Position numbers and translations under genes: made by a program. Positions 1-10,267 of a stretch of DNA of 64,000 nt are shown here, piece by piece. Each line of letters opens with the position of its first letter. Within the stretch, counting starts at the first letter, position 1. Origin of the DNA: Ruminococcaceae bacterium KH2T8 (GTDB taxonomy: Bacteria > Bacillota > Clostridia > Saccharofermentanales > Saccharofermentanaceae); NCBI GenBank assembly GCA_900111435.1, contig FOIY01000005.1, positions 62,001 to 126,000 of the forward strand, given 5' to 3'. The notes under the pieces are model-generated. The model was not told the DNA's origin, ran no database searches, and saw only the letters and a program-made list of their open reading frames with translations.

Positions 1-285
1 TGCTGCGACAGGAGTAAGAGCAGGAGCGAAGACGAAAAGAAGGAGCTCATGAAGCGCCTTAACAGGGTCGAAGGACAGATCAGAGGCATAAAGAGAATGG
101 TCGAAGAGGATGCATACTGTATCGATATCATCAATCAGGTATCGGCGGCAGGATGTGCCTTGGACAGCTTTACCAAGGTCCTACTTGCCACTCACATCAA
201 GACCTGCGTCGCAGAGGATGTGAAGGACGGCAGCGAAGAGAAGCTCGACGAACTTGTTAAGACACTTCAGAAACTGATGAGATGA
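1..285 (+). CDS. csoR: CsoR-family copper-sensing repressor, 5' end cut by window edge
   Basis: The reading frame is open from base 1 (beginning CCDRSK and an acidic/basic helix), so the ATG at 49 is internal and the true start lies off the window. The protein has the all-helical CsoR/DUF156 fold pattern: the GQIRGI segment, then the Cys-His-Cys metal set seen as Cys in AYCIDI, His in THIKTC and the following Cys. These three ligands bind Cu(I) in the family and release the repressor from DNA. It overlaps copA by four bases (ATGA), so the pair is co-transcribed and CsoR very likely represses this operon. The operator is outside the window. Confidence 0.95.
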   Translation, partial: CCDRSKSRSEDEKKELMKRLNRVEGQIRGIKRMVEEDAYCIDIINQVSAAGCALDSFTKVLLATHIKTCVAEDVKDGSEEKLDELVKTLQKLMR

Positions 286-2789
286 AACAGTATAACGTAA
301 CCGGAATGAGCTGCGCCGCATGTCAGGCGCGAGTGGAAAAGGCAGTCGGAAATGTTCCGGGTGTCACGTCCTGCAGCGTAAGTCTTCTTACGAACTCAAT
401 GGGAGTCGAAGGAGACGTAGATGAGCATGAGATAATAAAGGCCGTTGAAGATGCGGGCTACGGAGCCTCCGTAAAGGGCGGCAGCAGCAATGCGCAGAAG
501 ACGGATCTTAAGGCGGAAAGAGATGCGCTTGAAGATAAGGAGACACCGATCCTCAAAAAGCGCCTTATAACATCGCTGATCTTCCTTGTAGTCCTCATGT
601 ATTTCTCAATGGGGCACATGATGCTCGGCCTTCCGCTCCCTGAGTTCTTCGAAGGCAATCACATTGCGATCGGAATGGTGCAGATGATCCTGTCTGCCAT
701 CGTGATGTTCATAAACAGGAAGTTCTTTATAAGCGGCAGCAAGAGCCTGATGCACGGAGCTCCCAATATGGATACGCTTATCGCCATGGGCTCGGGAGCG
801 GCTTTCGTATATTCAACGGTAATGCTCTTTGCCATGACCGCGGAGGGCGCTGATCAGCATGCACTGATGCAGGAATTCTACTTCGAGTCAGCCGCCATGA
901 TCTTAACTCTTATTACTGTCGGCAAGATGCTGGAGTCCTACTCCAAGGGCAAGACTACCGATGCATTAAAGAGTCTTATAAAACTTTCGCCCGATACCGC
1001 CACTGTTATAAGAGACGGTCAGGAGATAACGATCCCTACCGAGGATCTTAATAAGGACGATATCTTCGTTGTAAGACCCGGCGAGAATATACCTGTAGAC
1101 GGTATCGTAATAGAAGGAACAAGTGCAGTTAACGAATCTGCCTTAACAGGAGAGAGCATGCCTGTAGATAAGAAGAAAGGTGACACGGTATCTTCGGCTA
1201 CCGTCAATATCGAAGGCTTTCTTAAATGCAGGGCAACAAGAGTCGGAGAAGATACGACACTTGCAAAGATAATAAAGACGGTATCTGATGCGGCCGCTAC
1301 CAAGGCGCCAGTTGCCAAGCTCGCGGATAAGATATCCGCAGTATTCGTTCCCGCTGTAATCGCTATAGCAGTAATAACAACTGTGATCTGGCTCCTGGTG
1401 GGAAGAGAGATCGGCTTCGCGCTCGCAAGAGGTATCTGCGTGCTTGTTGTATCCTGCCCCTGCGCACTGGGACTTGCTACTCCCGTCGCGATAATGGTAG
1501 GTAACGGAGTTGGCGCCAGAAACGGTATCCTCTTCAAGACCGCTGAGGCACTTCAGGAGACAGGAAATATCAAGATCATCGCCCTCGATAAGACAGGTAC
1601 GATAACCAAAGGTGAACCCGTCGTTACGGACATCATAGGAGATGACGAAGTAGAGATCTTAAAGATAGCAGGAGCCCTTGAGAGCAAGTCCGAGCACCCT
1701 ATCGCCAAGGCCATAATGAGATATGTCGAAGAGAAGGGGATAGCATACCCTGAACTTACTGATTTTGAGAATATCGTAGGAACAGGCATCAGGGGAAAGA
1801 TCGACGGCGTAGAAGTATTCGGCGGGAAAAACCCGAGGTACGACGATAAGCTCTCTGACGAACTGTCGAAGAAGTGGATCGAACTGGCAGAAGAAGGGAA
1901 GACTCCCATGGTATTCTGCCGAGGCTATGAGCAGATCGGTATCATCGCGGTAGCTGATCAGATAAAAGATGACAGCATAAGTGCCATCGCATCCATGAAG
2001 AAGCTTGGCCTTCATACAGTCATGATCACAGGCGATAATATCCTGACTGCAAATAATATTGCGGCTCAGGCGGGTGTAGATGAAGTAATAGCAAATGTCC
2101 TCCCTGAAGGTAAGGAGGAAGTCATCCGTAAGCTTCAGAAATACGGAAAAACAGCTATGGTAGGTGACGGCATAAACGATGCTCCCGCCCTTACGAGAGC
2201 AGATATAGGCATCGCTATCGGAGCAGGTACGGATGTTGCCATAGATGCAGCTGATGTAGTTCTCATGAAGAGCAGTCTTGAGGATGTCTGCGCGGCGATA
2301 AGGATAAGCAGGAAAACATATAAGAATATAATCGAGAATCTGTTCTGGGCACTCTTCTATAACGTGCTCCTTATACCGGTAGCAGCGGGTGCATATGTGC
2401 ATGCTTTCGGGCTTACCATGCAACCTGCTTTCGGTGCTGCGGCCATGAGCCTTTCGAGCTTCTTTGTAGTCACAAATGCATTGAGGCTGAACCTTATCAA
2501 GGTGCACGATGCTTCAGCGGATAAGGCTAAGGGGGACGTCATTACCGGACCTCTTTTGAATAACGCCCCTCAGGTGGTATCCACGACTACGATCCGCGTC
2601 AAGGGCATGATGTGCCCTCATTGCGAAGCGACCGTTAAGAAGGCTCTGGAAGCACTGCCTGAAGTGACGACGGCGACGGCAAGTCACGAGAAGGGAACAG
2701 TGGAGATCGTAGCAGAAGGCGATCTCGACCTTGATAAGGTCAAGGCTGTCATAGAAGAAAAGGGCTATAAATACTTAGGGGTTAAGTGA
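282..2789 (+). CDS. copA: Copper-exporting P1B-type ATPase with HMA domains at both ends
   Basis: Inner-membrane Cu(I) efflux pump of 835 residues. An N-terminal heavy-metal-associated domain carries GMSCAACQ (Cys11, Cys14). The transmembrane CPC ion-binding motif is at about 392-394, the phosphorylation motif DKTGT begins at Asp436, and GDGINDAP closes the P domain. Unusually, a second HMA domain (GMMCPHC) is fused at the C-terminus after a linker from about residue 755, where a separate CopZ chaperone would otherwise be expected. The gene starts inside the csoR stop codon, implying translational coupling. Membrane segments flank the actuator and P domains as is usual for the family. Confidence 0.97.
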   Translation: MKQYNVTGMSCAACQARVEKAVGNVPGVTSCSVSLLTNSMGVEGDVDEHEIIKAVEDAGYGASVKGGSSNAQKTDLKAERDALEDKETPILKKRLITSLIFLVVLMYFSMGHMMLGLPLPEFFEGNHIAIGMVQMILSAIVMFINRKFFISGSKSLMHGAPNMDTLIAMGSGAAFVYSTVMLFAMTAEGADQHALMQEFYFESAAMILTLITVGKMLESYSKGKTTDALKSLIKLSPDTATVIRDGQEITIPTEDLNKDDIFVVRPGENIPVDGIVIEGTSAVNESALTGESMPVDKKKGDTVSSATVNIEGFLKCRATRVGEDTTLAKIIKTVSDAAATKAPVAKLADKISAVFVPAVIAIAVITTVIWLLVGREIGFALARGICVLVVSCPCALGLATPVAIMVGNGVGARNGILFKTAEALQETGNIKIIALDKTGTITKGEPVVTDIIGDDEVEILKIAGALESKSEHPIAKAIMRYVEEKGIAYPELTDFENIVGTGIRGKIDGVEVFGGKNPRYDDKLSDELSKKWIELAEEGKTPMVFCRGYEQIGIIAVADQIKDDSISAIASMKKLGLHTVMITGDNILTANNIAAQAGVDEVIANVLPEGKEEVIRKLQKYGKTAMVGDGINDAPALTRADIGIAIGAGTDVAIDAADVVLMKSSLEDVCAAIRISRKTYKNIIENLFWALFYNVLLIPVAAGAYVHAFGLTMQPAFGAAAMSLSSFFVVTNALRLNLIKVHDASADKAKGDVITGPLLNNAPQVVSTTTIRVKGMMCPHCEATVKKALEALPEVTTATASHEKGTVEIVAEGDLDLDKVKAVIEEKGYKYLGVK

Positions 2790-2793
2790 TAAG

Positions 2794-3339
2794 ATGTCTT
2801 CTATGGAAAGCAAGATAAATGTAGTATTGTTCGAGCCCGAGATCCCTCAGAATACGGGCAACATAATGAGGACCTGTGTAGCCGCGAACTGCGAGCTTCA
2901 CATAATAAAGCCGCTGGGATTTGATATCGATAATCCCAAGTTCAGACGCGCTACGACGAATCACATCACGTGGGCTGACTATGTGCTCTACGAGAGCTTT
3001 GATGATTTCGCGAGCAAGAACCCGGGTGAATACTACTTCATGACAAGATACGGAAAGGTACCGCCTTCGGATATCGACTTTAAGGCTGCGGAAGGCCCCA
3101 TCTACCTCATCTTCGGCAAGGAAAGCACAGGTGTTCCCTACGATATCTTAAAGGCGCATATAGACAGATGCTTTAGGATCCCCATGGCAGGAGACTGCAG
3201 GAGCCTTAACCTCAGTAATGCTGCTGCTATCGCCATCTACGAATGCGAGAGGCAGTTAGGCTACCCGGGACTCTCCCTTACAGAAGTTCAGAAGGGCGAA
3301 GATTTCTTAGAGTCATACGACGCTACACTCGGAAGGTAA
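2794..3339 (+). CDS. trmL: tRNA (cytidine(34)-2'-O)-methyltransferase
   Basis: SpoU/TrmH-class (SPOUT) methyltransferase of 181 residues that uses S-adenosylmethionine to methylate the wobble ribose of certain leucine tRNAs. Visible motifs are the N-terminal EPEIPQNTGNIMR, the FGKESTGVP loop, and RIPM followed by SLNLSNAAAIAIYE, which form the knotted SAM site. Length is about 20 residues above the E. coli protein, with the extra at the C-terminus. It lies 4 bp after copA and 3 bp before the tautomerase, so it reads as part of the same transcript although its role is unrelated to copper. Confidence 0.93.
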   Translation: MSSMESKINVVLFEPEIPQNTGNIMRTCVAANCELHIIKPLGFDIDNPKFRRATTNHITWADYVLYESFDDFASKNPGEYYFMTRYGKVPPSDIDFKAAEGPIYLIFGKESTGVPYDILKAHIDRCFRIPMAGDCRSLNLSNAAAIAIYECERQLGYPGLSLTEVQKGEDFLESYDATLGR

Positions 3340-3342
3340 GAT

Positions 3343-3702
3343 ATGCCGTTAGTTCGGATCGACATGGTAAAGGGCAAGAGCCTCGAATATAAGAAGACGG
3401 TCCTGGATGTAGTACACGAAGGACTGATGGAGGCATTCGGTATCGAAGATTGGGACAGATTCCAGAGGATAGTAGAGATCCCTGAGGAAGACTTTGAACG
3501 CCCCGAAGGCAAGACGGATAGCTTTATGCTCATAGAGCTTACGATCTTCCCCGGAAGGAGCAAAGAGCAAAAGAAAGCCGCGATCACTAAGATCACGGCA
3601 GACTTAAACTCTAAGCTTGGTATCGCTCCTTCCGATGTCTTTATCATCTTCAACGAACCGCCCCTTGAGAACTGGGGAATGGCGGGGATTCAGAAAGGCT
3701 GA
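3343..3702 (+). CDS. Tautomerase-superfamily protein
   Basis: 119-residue protein that begins Met-Pro-Leu-Val. Removal of Met would expose the catalytic N-terminal proline used by the 4-oxalocrotonate tautomerase/MIF superfamily. The length corresponds to two fused beta-alpha-beta units. The C-terminal part (KKAAITKITADL, ENWGMAGIQKG) is typical of the family. The substrate cannot be read from sequence. The last 132 bp are repeated in diverged form at 10126-10257. It is the last gene of the operon-like run that starts with csoR. Confidence 0.85.
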   Translation: MPLVRIDMVKGKSLEYKKTVLDVVHEGLMEAFGIEDWDRFQRIVEIPEEDFERPEGKTDSFMLIELTIFPGRSKEQKKAAITKITADLNSKLGIAPSDVFIIFNEPPLENWGMAGIQKG

Positions 3703-3759
3703 CTCTCTGTAGACAAGCACACTTAAGATAAACGCAAATATTTTGTAATTGTTTTGAAT

Positions 3760-3780
3760 CCTCAAGAGATTGTCTTGGGG
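3760..3780 (+). terminator. Weak hairpin after the tautomerase gene
   Basis: An 8-bp stem (CCTCAAGA with TCTTGGGG, one wobble pair) with a 5-nt loop lies 57 bp after the stop codon. The following T tract is poor, so termination is only possible. A second short dyad, ATGTAA/TTACAT around 3853-3870, lies nearer the next gene and could belong to its promoter. Confidence 0.3.
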
Positions 3781-3915
3781 CTATGTTTCTTATACTTTTC
3801 ACAGAATTTACAAATTGGAAACCTTAGTTCGTATAACGCATGTTAGCATGAAAATGTAAGTTTTTTTACATATTCGGTATATGTTAGGCGATCTCTTATA
3901 TTGGGGGTGTGTTAT

Positions 3916-6900
3916 ATGCGTCGGTATAAGTTCCTGTGTAAGTTTATGTCCGTTTTCCTTTCTGTCAATTTGATAATGGGCTTATATGCCGCGCCTGTTG
4001 TAGCAGACGAGACAGATCAGTCTGATAATACTGAGGAGATGTCGGATGTCTCATCAGAGGAAGATACGATCGTTGTTGTAGAAAGCTCTGATGCCGGTGA
4101 GATCACTGAGATCACCGCAGAGAGTGATCCCGGATCGGATGTTCCTTCGGATCAGACTGAAGTATCGGAATCCTTTGCCGAAGAACCCCTTTGTATGCCG
4201 TCTTTTATGGAAAGCTCATATGTTAACGGGGTCATCGTAACAGTTACTGCAGCTGACGGCGTATTCCCTGAAGGTTCTTATCTTTGTGTTACCGAAGTTC
4301 CTCAGGATATCGAAGATCAGGTTACGGATTCGATAGAGAGCACTGACGGTCATAGCGATAATGTAGCCGTATCCTATACATTCGATATCCAAGTATTCGA
4401 TCAGGACGGCAATGAGCTTCAGCCTGCAGACGGTCAGTCTGTAAATGTATCTTTTGAGATGGCAGAGGTATCGGATACCAATCTCGATACTTCCGTCTAT
4501 CATATAGAAGGCGAAGGCGCAGCTCTTAATCCTGTACTGTTAGATTCGTACGAGTCAGGTGATGCGGTCATCGCTACCTCTGACGGCTTCTCTTACTATA
4601 CAGTCGAGTTTACATACGGCGACCTTCAGTATGTTATGCAGGGAGATACGACAATACTCCTTACGGATATTCTCGATCATGTCGGACTTACGGGCAGCGT
4701 GGGTAATGTTGTCGTCAGTAATGAGAGCCTTTTCTCGGCATCTTGTGATAATGGTATATGGTCTGTTACTGCTCATCAGGCATTCACAAGCGAAGAATGG
4801 ATGAGGGTCACGATAGACGGAATTGAATATGAGATAGTTGTAACGGATGCAATGTATACTTCGTCAGCTACTGTGAATATTGCATATGGCGATGTTTTTG
4901 TGATAACCGGTTCAGCATCGTATACCATTAACCCGAACAATAGAAATGTATGTTCCAGCAAGGTAGATTCTCTTGATGACAGTAATCTGGCTTATGGGAC
5001 TAATGTTTCGATAAGAATTGATAACGACGGAACTCTGCATCTGAATAATAATACATTTAGTTTGAATGGTAATAATGCCTGGAGAGTAGATTCTATTTCT
5101 GATGATTTTGCAGGAAGTATATTGACCTTCGTGAGGGATAATGTATCTGCCTCAGCAAGTGTTACGGCTAATAACCGCACATATAACGGATCGGCTGCAG
5201 ATCTTGTCTCCGGAACCGCAACGAACGGAACCATGCAGTATAAATTGCCGGGCGGCAGTTGGTCTGATACTGTACCTCAAGGCACTGATGTCGGAACGTA
5301 TACCGTGTATTATCGAGCAGTTGGCAGTAACGGTTATCAGAACAGCGCTGAAAGATCAGTTACCGTAACTATATCGCAGGCCACGAATTCGTGGAGTACA
5401 TCGGCTGTACGGCAGGATGCCTGGAATTACGTAACAGGTGGCAAGAGTCTTTTTAAGACCGTACCTGTTCCGGCATTCGGTACGGTTCAGTACAGATATA
5501 AAAAGGATAACGGTTCATGGAGCAGTTATTCCAGCAGTGTTCCTAGCGTGACCGATGCCGGAACTTATTATGTTGAATACAAAGTTGACAGTACCGATAA
5601 CTATACCGGATTGTCCGGCAGTTTTACCGTAACTGTCAGCAAAGCCGATAATCCGTTATCTTATTCAAACCAGACCTGGAATATTACGTTCTCGGCTTCT
5701 GCTCAGACTAAGACGCTTAATGCTGCTTCGAATGGTCAGGGCACAGTCACTTATAGCCTTCAGTCACAGACAGGAGGATCGTATTTTACATTTAATACGT
5801 CTACCAGGGTGTTGACTGCAGCTGCCAATACACCGTCGGGTACCTATACCGTTGTTGTCAGAGCGTCTGCTGCAGGTAATGATAACTATAACAGTAAGAC
5901 TTCTGACTCAACTATAACGGTTACCGTAAGTGCGGCTTCCATGTCCGTTACTGCTAATGGGTATTCCGGAACTTATGATGGTCAGGCGCATTCTATATCA
6001 CTGAGCGGAGTTCCAAGCGGAGCAACGGTCAGGTACGGTATTACTTCAGGTAATTATGATCTTACGGCTAATCCGAGTTATGTGAATGCAGGGACACATA
6101 CTGTTTATTATCAGGTCACCAAACCTAACCATGCTACTGTAACCGGTTCTGCAACTGTTACTATAACTGCTAAGGAGATCGGACTGACCTGGGGTAACAG
6201 TTCATTTACTTATGACGGAACAACGCATGTTCCGACGGCAACCGCGACAAATCTTATAGCAGGTGATACATGTACTGTTACCGTTACAGGCGGTCAGATG
6301 AATGCCGGTCCTCATATTGCAACAGCTTCAAGCCTGTCTAATACAAATTATAAGCTTCCTTCCGGCAAGACGCATGCCTTTACCATCAATAGGGTCAGCA
6401 TTGAGATAACGGCAAATAGTATATCCTGTGCTTATACGGGTTCGGCTGTTACCGACAACGGTTATCGTATTACATCAGGCAGCCTTGTTACCGGCGATGT
6501 GATCACCGATGTTACTGTTACCGGTTCGCGGACTGCCGTAGGTTCCGACAGTAATATCCCGAGCGGTGCTGTTATCAAGAGAGGCGATACAGATGTTACC
6601 GCTAACTACGATATCAGTTATGTAAACGGCACTATTACGGTAACTCAGCCTGACGGGAATACCGTAACTGTGTCGATCACGGGCTGGACTTACGGCGATA
6701 CTCCCAATTCTCCTGTTTCCACTTCGCAGTTCGGTACCCCGATCTATACTTATAGCGATGCCGTAGACGGAACATATACTTCTGATGTTCCTACTACTGT
6801 CGGAACATGGTATGTAAGAGCATATGTCGCAGCGACCGATGACTATCCCGAAGGAAGCGCGACGCAGTCGTTTACCATATCTTCCAGAGCGATAGAGATA

Positions 6901-9126
6901 ACGGCCGGAAGTGACTCCAAGATCTATGACGGAACCTCATTGACCTGCGGTACTTATTCAATAACCTCAGGTACACTTGCTTCAGGCGATACTTTAAGCA
7001 GCGTCAGCGTGAGCGGATCTCAGACTGCTTGCGGTTCGAGCGATAATACTCCTTCAGGGGCAGTGATCAGGAACGGCAATACGGAGGTCACGTCTAACTA
7101 CAGTATTACGTATATCAACGGTACACTCTCTGTCAGTCAAAGAACGCTGACTGTTACCGCAGTTCCCGTCACTAAGGTATACGGCGATACAGATCCCGAA
7201 CTTACTTATTATTGTGCAGGACTTCTTTACGGTGATACTATCACAGGCTCACTGGCAAGGACTTCCGGCGAGGATGTCGGTACTTACTGCATCGGTCAGG
7301 GTTCGATCGCAGTCAACGATAATTACGTGATCGTGTGTGTTCCTGCAGACTTTACCATTACTGCCAGACCGGCAACATTGACCGTAGATCAGCTTGATAA
7401 GGTCTATGGTGACTCCGATCCTGCACTTACTGCAACAGCAACGGGACTTGCAGGCGGTGACAGTCTTGACTATACGATCTCGAGAACAGCGGGTGAGAAT
7501 GTCGGTACATACGATGTGACCATCACATTAGGTTCTAATCCTAATTACGATGTAGGAGTAACAAACGGTACTTTCACGATCAATATCAAGCCTGCACCTG
7601 ATGTCAGCGAGATACAGATACCTGTTGCTAATTCTCCTGTATATGACGGTCATTCCCATCCTCTTATAAACGCATCCGGTGAACTGCCTGAAGGTTATAC
7701 CGCGGTTCTGTACAGTATTGACGGTGTAAATTGGAGTGATACTGTCCCCGAAGTTATGGCTGCAGGCGATTATTCCGTTATAGTTCGTTATGTGGGTGAT
7801 AATAACCACGAGACATTTGACTTGGATGTAATAGAAGTCAACGTAGCAAAGAAGCCCGCACCTGAGCTTGGAAGTGCTCAGATCCCTTCCGGTATATCCG
7901 ATCTTTGTTACGACGGTCATCCTCAGGTCATCGTGACCGCGCCTTCGGCTTTGCCTGACGGTCATACCGGGATAGAGTACAGCCTGGACGGTACTACTTG
8001 GGATAATACGGTGCCCGAGGTTACGGATGCAGGTGATTATACTGTTCACGTCCGTTATGTAGGTGATAATAACCATGAGACGTTCAGCGGTGAGGATATT
8101 GAAGTTACTGTTGCCAGAATGCCTGCTCCTGTACTTGCGGATGCTCAGATACCTGCCGGGAACGACGGCATCGTCTATACCGGTGAGCCTCAGGAGCTTA
8201 TCACTGCACCGTCACAGTTGCCTGACGGATATACAGATATCGAATACAGTGTCGATGGCATTAACTGGTCATCTGATATCCCCGTCGGTATCGACGCAGG
8301 TGATCATACAGTTGAAGTCAGATACTTAGGAGACGGTAACCATGAGGATATTTCAGGTGAAGATATCGTTGTTACTATCGGCGTAAGCGAGGCTCCGTCT
8401 GAAGTGGATGAGCCGGAGACGCCTTCAAATAATGATTTTACATCAGGTCTTGATCCTCAGCCTTTGATCGAGGCACCTGAGAGACTTCCCGAAGGTTACG
8501 ATAGTGTACTGTACAGTCTTGATGGTATCGAATGGACAGAAGAAATACCTACTGCTACTGAACTCGGTGTTTATAACGTACATGTCAGATATAGAGGTGA
8601 CGGCAACCATGAGGATTTTGACGGCGAGACCATTACTGTTACCGTATCTGCCGCTGATTACGTAATAGGTAATGTGGCCCAGGATGAGGAAGTATCTGAA
8701 GTGGTTATAGACATCCACAGAAGTGACGATGATGCACGTTGTATCAGGTATTTCACAAGACTTGAGATGGACGGCGTCGAGCTGGTAAGAGATTCCCAGT
8801 ATACGGCAACGACTGGAAGTACGATAGTCACGTTCAGTGAGGATTACCTGAGAACATTGACTCCCGGCGAGCATACTGTAACTGTCTATTTCAGAGACGG
8901 TTCAGTAACTACTACGATCGTTGTTCCGGAGTTCAATCCACGTGAGAGGGCAGTAGCCGAGACTGTATCGAACCATGCAGCTCCGAATAATGCCGCGGCC
9001 GGAGCGGTCGCAGCTACAGGTGAGGCTCCCGGCAAAACATCGGGTGCAGGCATTATCTTAGTGATAGCTTCCGGCCTGATACTTGGCGGAGCACTCGAAG
9101 AACGAAAGAAGTTCAAGAAAAGATAA
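3916..9126 (+). CDS. Large secreted MBG/YDG-repeat surface protein
   Basis: Start chosen at the ATG 3916, with GGGGGTG 6 bp upstream, rather than the TTG at 3901. The protein has about 1,736 residues: a signal peptide (hydrophobic run ending near AAPVVADE), an acidic stretch, then many Ig-like MBG/YDG repeats recognisable by YDGT, KVYGDTDP and VGTYDV motifs. Four consecutive units of about 90 residues (bases 7590-8650) each contain an EYS.DG..W....P core and VRYVGDNNHE. An X2-like module follows. The end has a hydrophobic segment and a basic tail (EERKKFKKR), like a wall-sorting signal, but no LPXTG is visible. Adhesin or surface-layer role is inferred from architecture. Confidence 0.85.
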   Translation: MRRYKFLCKFMSVFLSVNLIMGLYAAPVVADETDQSDNTEEMSDVSSEEDTIVVVESSDAGEITEITAESDPGSDVPSDQTEVSESFAEEPLCMPSFMESSYVNGVIVTVTAADGVFPEGSYLCVTEVPQDIEDQVTDSIESTDGHSDNVAVSYTFDIQVFDQDGNELQPADGQSVNVSFEMAEVSDTNLDTSVYHIEGEGAALNPVLLDSYESGDAVIATSDGFSYYTVEFTYGDLQYVMQGDTTILLTDILDHVGLTGSVGNVVVSNESLFSASCDNGIWSVTAHQAFTSEEWMRVTIDGIEYEIVVTDAMYTSSATVNIAYGDVFVITGSASYTINPNNRNVCSSKVDSLDDSNLAYGTNVSIRIDNDGTLHLNNNTFSLNGNNAWRVDSISDDFAGSILTFVRDNVSASASVTANNRTYNGSAADLVSGTATNGTMQYKLPGGSWSDTVPQGTDVGTYTVYYRAVGSNGYQNSAERSVTVTISQATNSWSTSAVRQDAWNYVTGGKSLFKTVPVPAFGTVQYRYKKDNGSWSSYSSSVPSVTDAGTYYVEYKVDSTDNYTGLSGSFTVTVSKADNPLSYSNQTWNITFSASAQTKTLNAASNGQGTVTYSLQSQTGGSYFTFNTSTRVLTAAANTPSGTYTVVVRASAAGNDNYNSKTSDSTITVTVSAASMSVTANGYSGTYDGQAHSISLSGVPSGATVRYGITSGNYDLTANPSYVNAGTHTVYYQVTKPNHATVTGSATVTITAKEIGLTWGNSSFTYDGTTHVPTATATNLIAGDTCTVTVTGGQMNAGPHIATASSLSNTNYKLPSGKTHAFTINRVSIEITANSISCAYTGSAVTDNGYRITSGSLVTGDVITDVTVTGSRTAVGSDSNIPSGAVIKRGDTDVTANYDISYVNGTITVTQPDGNTVTVSITGWTYGDTPNSPVSTSQFGTPIYTYSDAVDGTYTSDVPTTVGTWYVRAYVAATDDYPEGSATQSFTISSRAIEITAGSDSKIYDGTSLTCGTYSITSGTLASGDTLSSVSVSGSQTACGSSDNTPSGAVIRNGNTEVTSNYSITYINGTLSVSQRTLTVTAVPVTKVYGDTDPELTYYCAGLLYGDTITGSLARTSGEDVGTYCIGQGSIAVNDNYVIVCVPADFTITARPATLTVDQLDKVYGDSDPALTATATGLAGGDSLDYTISRTAGENVGTYDVTITLGSNPNYDVGVTNGTFTINIKPAPDVSEIQIPVANSPVYDGHSHPLINASGELPEGYTAVLYSIDGVNWSDTVPEVMAAGDYSVIVRYVGDNNHETFDLDVIEVNVAKKPAPELGSAQIPSGISDLCYDGHPQVIVTAPSALPDGHTGIEYSLDGTTWDNTVPEVTDAGDYTVHVRYVGDNNHETFSGEDIEVTVARMPAPVLADAQIPAGNDGIVYTGEPQELITAPSQLPDGYTDIEYSVDGINWSSDIPVGIDAGDHTVEVRYLGDGNHEDISGEDIVVTIGVSEAPSEVDEPETPSNNDFTSGLDPQPLIEAPERLPEGYDSVLYSLDGIEWTEEIPTATELGVYNVHVRYRGDGNHEDFDGETITVTVSAADYVIGNVAQDEEVSEVVIDIHRSDDDARCIRYFTRLEMDGVELVRDSQYTATTGSTIVTFSEDYLRTLTPGEHTVTVYFRDGSVTTTIVVPEFNPRERAVAETVSNHAAPNNAAAGAVAATGEAPGKTSGAGIILVIASGLILGGALEERKKFKKR

Positions 9127-9132
9127 GATACA

Positions 9133-9161
9133 GGGTGGTGACTTCGGTTACCACCCCTTTT
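9133..9161 (+). terminator. Strong terminator with UUCG tetraloop
   Basis: A 10-bp stem GGGTGGTGAC / GTTACCACCC (one G-U pair) closed by a TTCG loop is followed by CTTTT. It sits between the converging MBG-protein and corA genes and can serve the plus-strand gene; the minus direction has only a short A run. Confidence 0.88.
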
Positions 9162-9165
9162 AAAT

Positions 9166-10083
9166 TCAGAGCCACTTTTTGATCTTAAAGAAGATAAGAC
9201 AGCCGAAGAAGATCATTACAGACAGAGCTATAACAATCGGATATGCGATAGGAGACTGAAGCTCGGACATATGGACGAAGTTCATGCCGTACCATCCAGT
9301 GATGAGAGTCAAAGGCATGAAGATACTTGTAACGACCGTAAGGATTGTCATTATCCTGTTCTGCCTGATGTCGATCTGTGCCTGATTAAGGTCTCTTATC
9401 TGGGCCGTGTGATCTGCAAGGGAAGAGGTCATGTCATGTAAGGTCTGAACTCTCTGGAAGACAAGGTGGAAATATCTCTCGTTATTCTCCTGGAAGAAAT
9501 CATTCTCGTTCTCTTCAAGTTCCTGGCTTAAGTCCAGAAGCTGCGCGTAATGCATACGAAGGTCGCGAAGCTCGCTTCTTATGTCGGCAAGTTCACGCAT
9601 GGATGCGGTAGTATCTTCATCAAGGATATCCTGCTCTATCTGATCGAGCTTCACATCGTACTGCTCTACGATCTTATAGTCCCTGTGGATGATGCTCTCG
9701 AGGAAATCGTAGAGGAATCTCTCAAGGCAGGGATTGATATATTTCTTGGTCCTGGCGATATTCTCGACGATCCTGGATGCGAATCCCTCGTCGTCAATGA
9801 AGACCACGCCCTTCTCATCAAGAGCGAAAGCGAAGTTGTGCTTGGGGCCTGATATGTTCTTGCGGCTGGGGATGGAGAATGTGCCCGTAAGAGAGTCGAT
9901 ATTGACCTCGGCATGTGTATCGGTTATCTCGTCCAGATTGATATCCCACTCGATACCCATCTTGAACTTCTTATTGGTCTTGATCCACTCATCTGATCCT
10001 ATGACCGCAATATACTGAAAATCTATCTTATCGAAATCCTTAACTTCGAATTTCTCGATCCTCTCGCCGATCTTGTAATACAT
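9166..10083 (-). CDS. corA: CorA-family divalent cation transporter
   Basis: 305-residue magnesium/cobalt channel of the CorA family. The long N-terminal cytoplasmic domain is rich in charged helices (residues about 1-240), followed by two C-terminal transmembrane helices. The signature YGMNF, which forms the selectivity loop at the first helix end, is present. The following periplasmic loop reads HMSEL where many members have MPEL. The C-terminal KIKKWL basic tail is normal. It converges with the MBG-protein gene and appears to be a single-gene transcript. Confidence 0.92.
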   Translation of the reverse strand: MYYKIGERIEKFEVKDFDKIDFQYIAVIGSDEWIKTNKKFKMGIEWDINLDEITDTHAEVNIDSLTGTFSIPSRKNISGPKHNFAFALDEKGVVFIDDEGFASRIVENIARTKKYINPCLERFLYDFLESIIHRDYKIVEQYDVKLDQIEQDILDEDTTASMRELADIRSELRDLRMHYAQLLDLSQELEENENDFFQENNERYFHLVFQRVQTLHDMTSSLADHTAQIRDLNQAQIDIRQNRIMTILTVVTSIFMPLTLITGWYGMNFVHMSELQSPIAYPIVIALSVMIFFGCLIFFKIKKWL

Positions 10084-10125
10084 CTGAACATAACCTCCCT
10101 TAGTGTTTCGAGAATATTTTACAAT

Positions 10126-10257
10126 AAGAAAGCCGTGATCACTAAGATCACGGCTGACTTGAATTCAAAGCTGAATATCGCTCCCACGGATGTCTTTATC
10201 CTTATAAACGAGCCGTCCCTTGAGAACTGGGGAATGGCAGGAGTTCAGAAGGGCTGA
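10126..10257 (+). pseudogene. Duplicated 3' end of the tautomerase gene
   Basis: These 132 bases align without gaps to the last 132 bases of the tautomerase gene (3571-3702), including the stop codon. I count about 111 identical positions (84 %). The frame reads KKAVITKITADLNSKL to ENWGMAGVQKG and then stops, and most differences are synonymous or conservative. There is no start codon or N-terminal proline part. It lies just upstream of corA on the opposite strand, and its end is 10 bp from the stop of the XRE gene. A relic of a gene duplication or of a rearrangement that placed the MBG/corA block between two copies. Confidence 0.88.
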
Positions 10258-10267
10258 TCATATTCTG

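Noticed and set aside
1659-2507. Long open frame on the minus strand within copA
   Set aside because: Shadow of copA codon usage; no ribosome site and no recognisable protein. The same applies to many other long antisense frames, for example in the MBG gene and the YesN gene.
7588-8650. Long direct DNA repeats as a mobile or unstable element
   Set aside because: They are diverged codons of tandem protein domains within one open frame.
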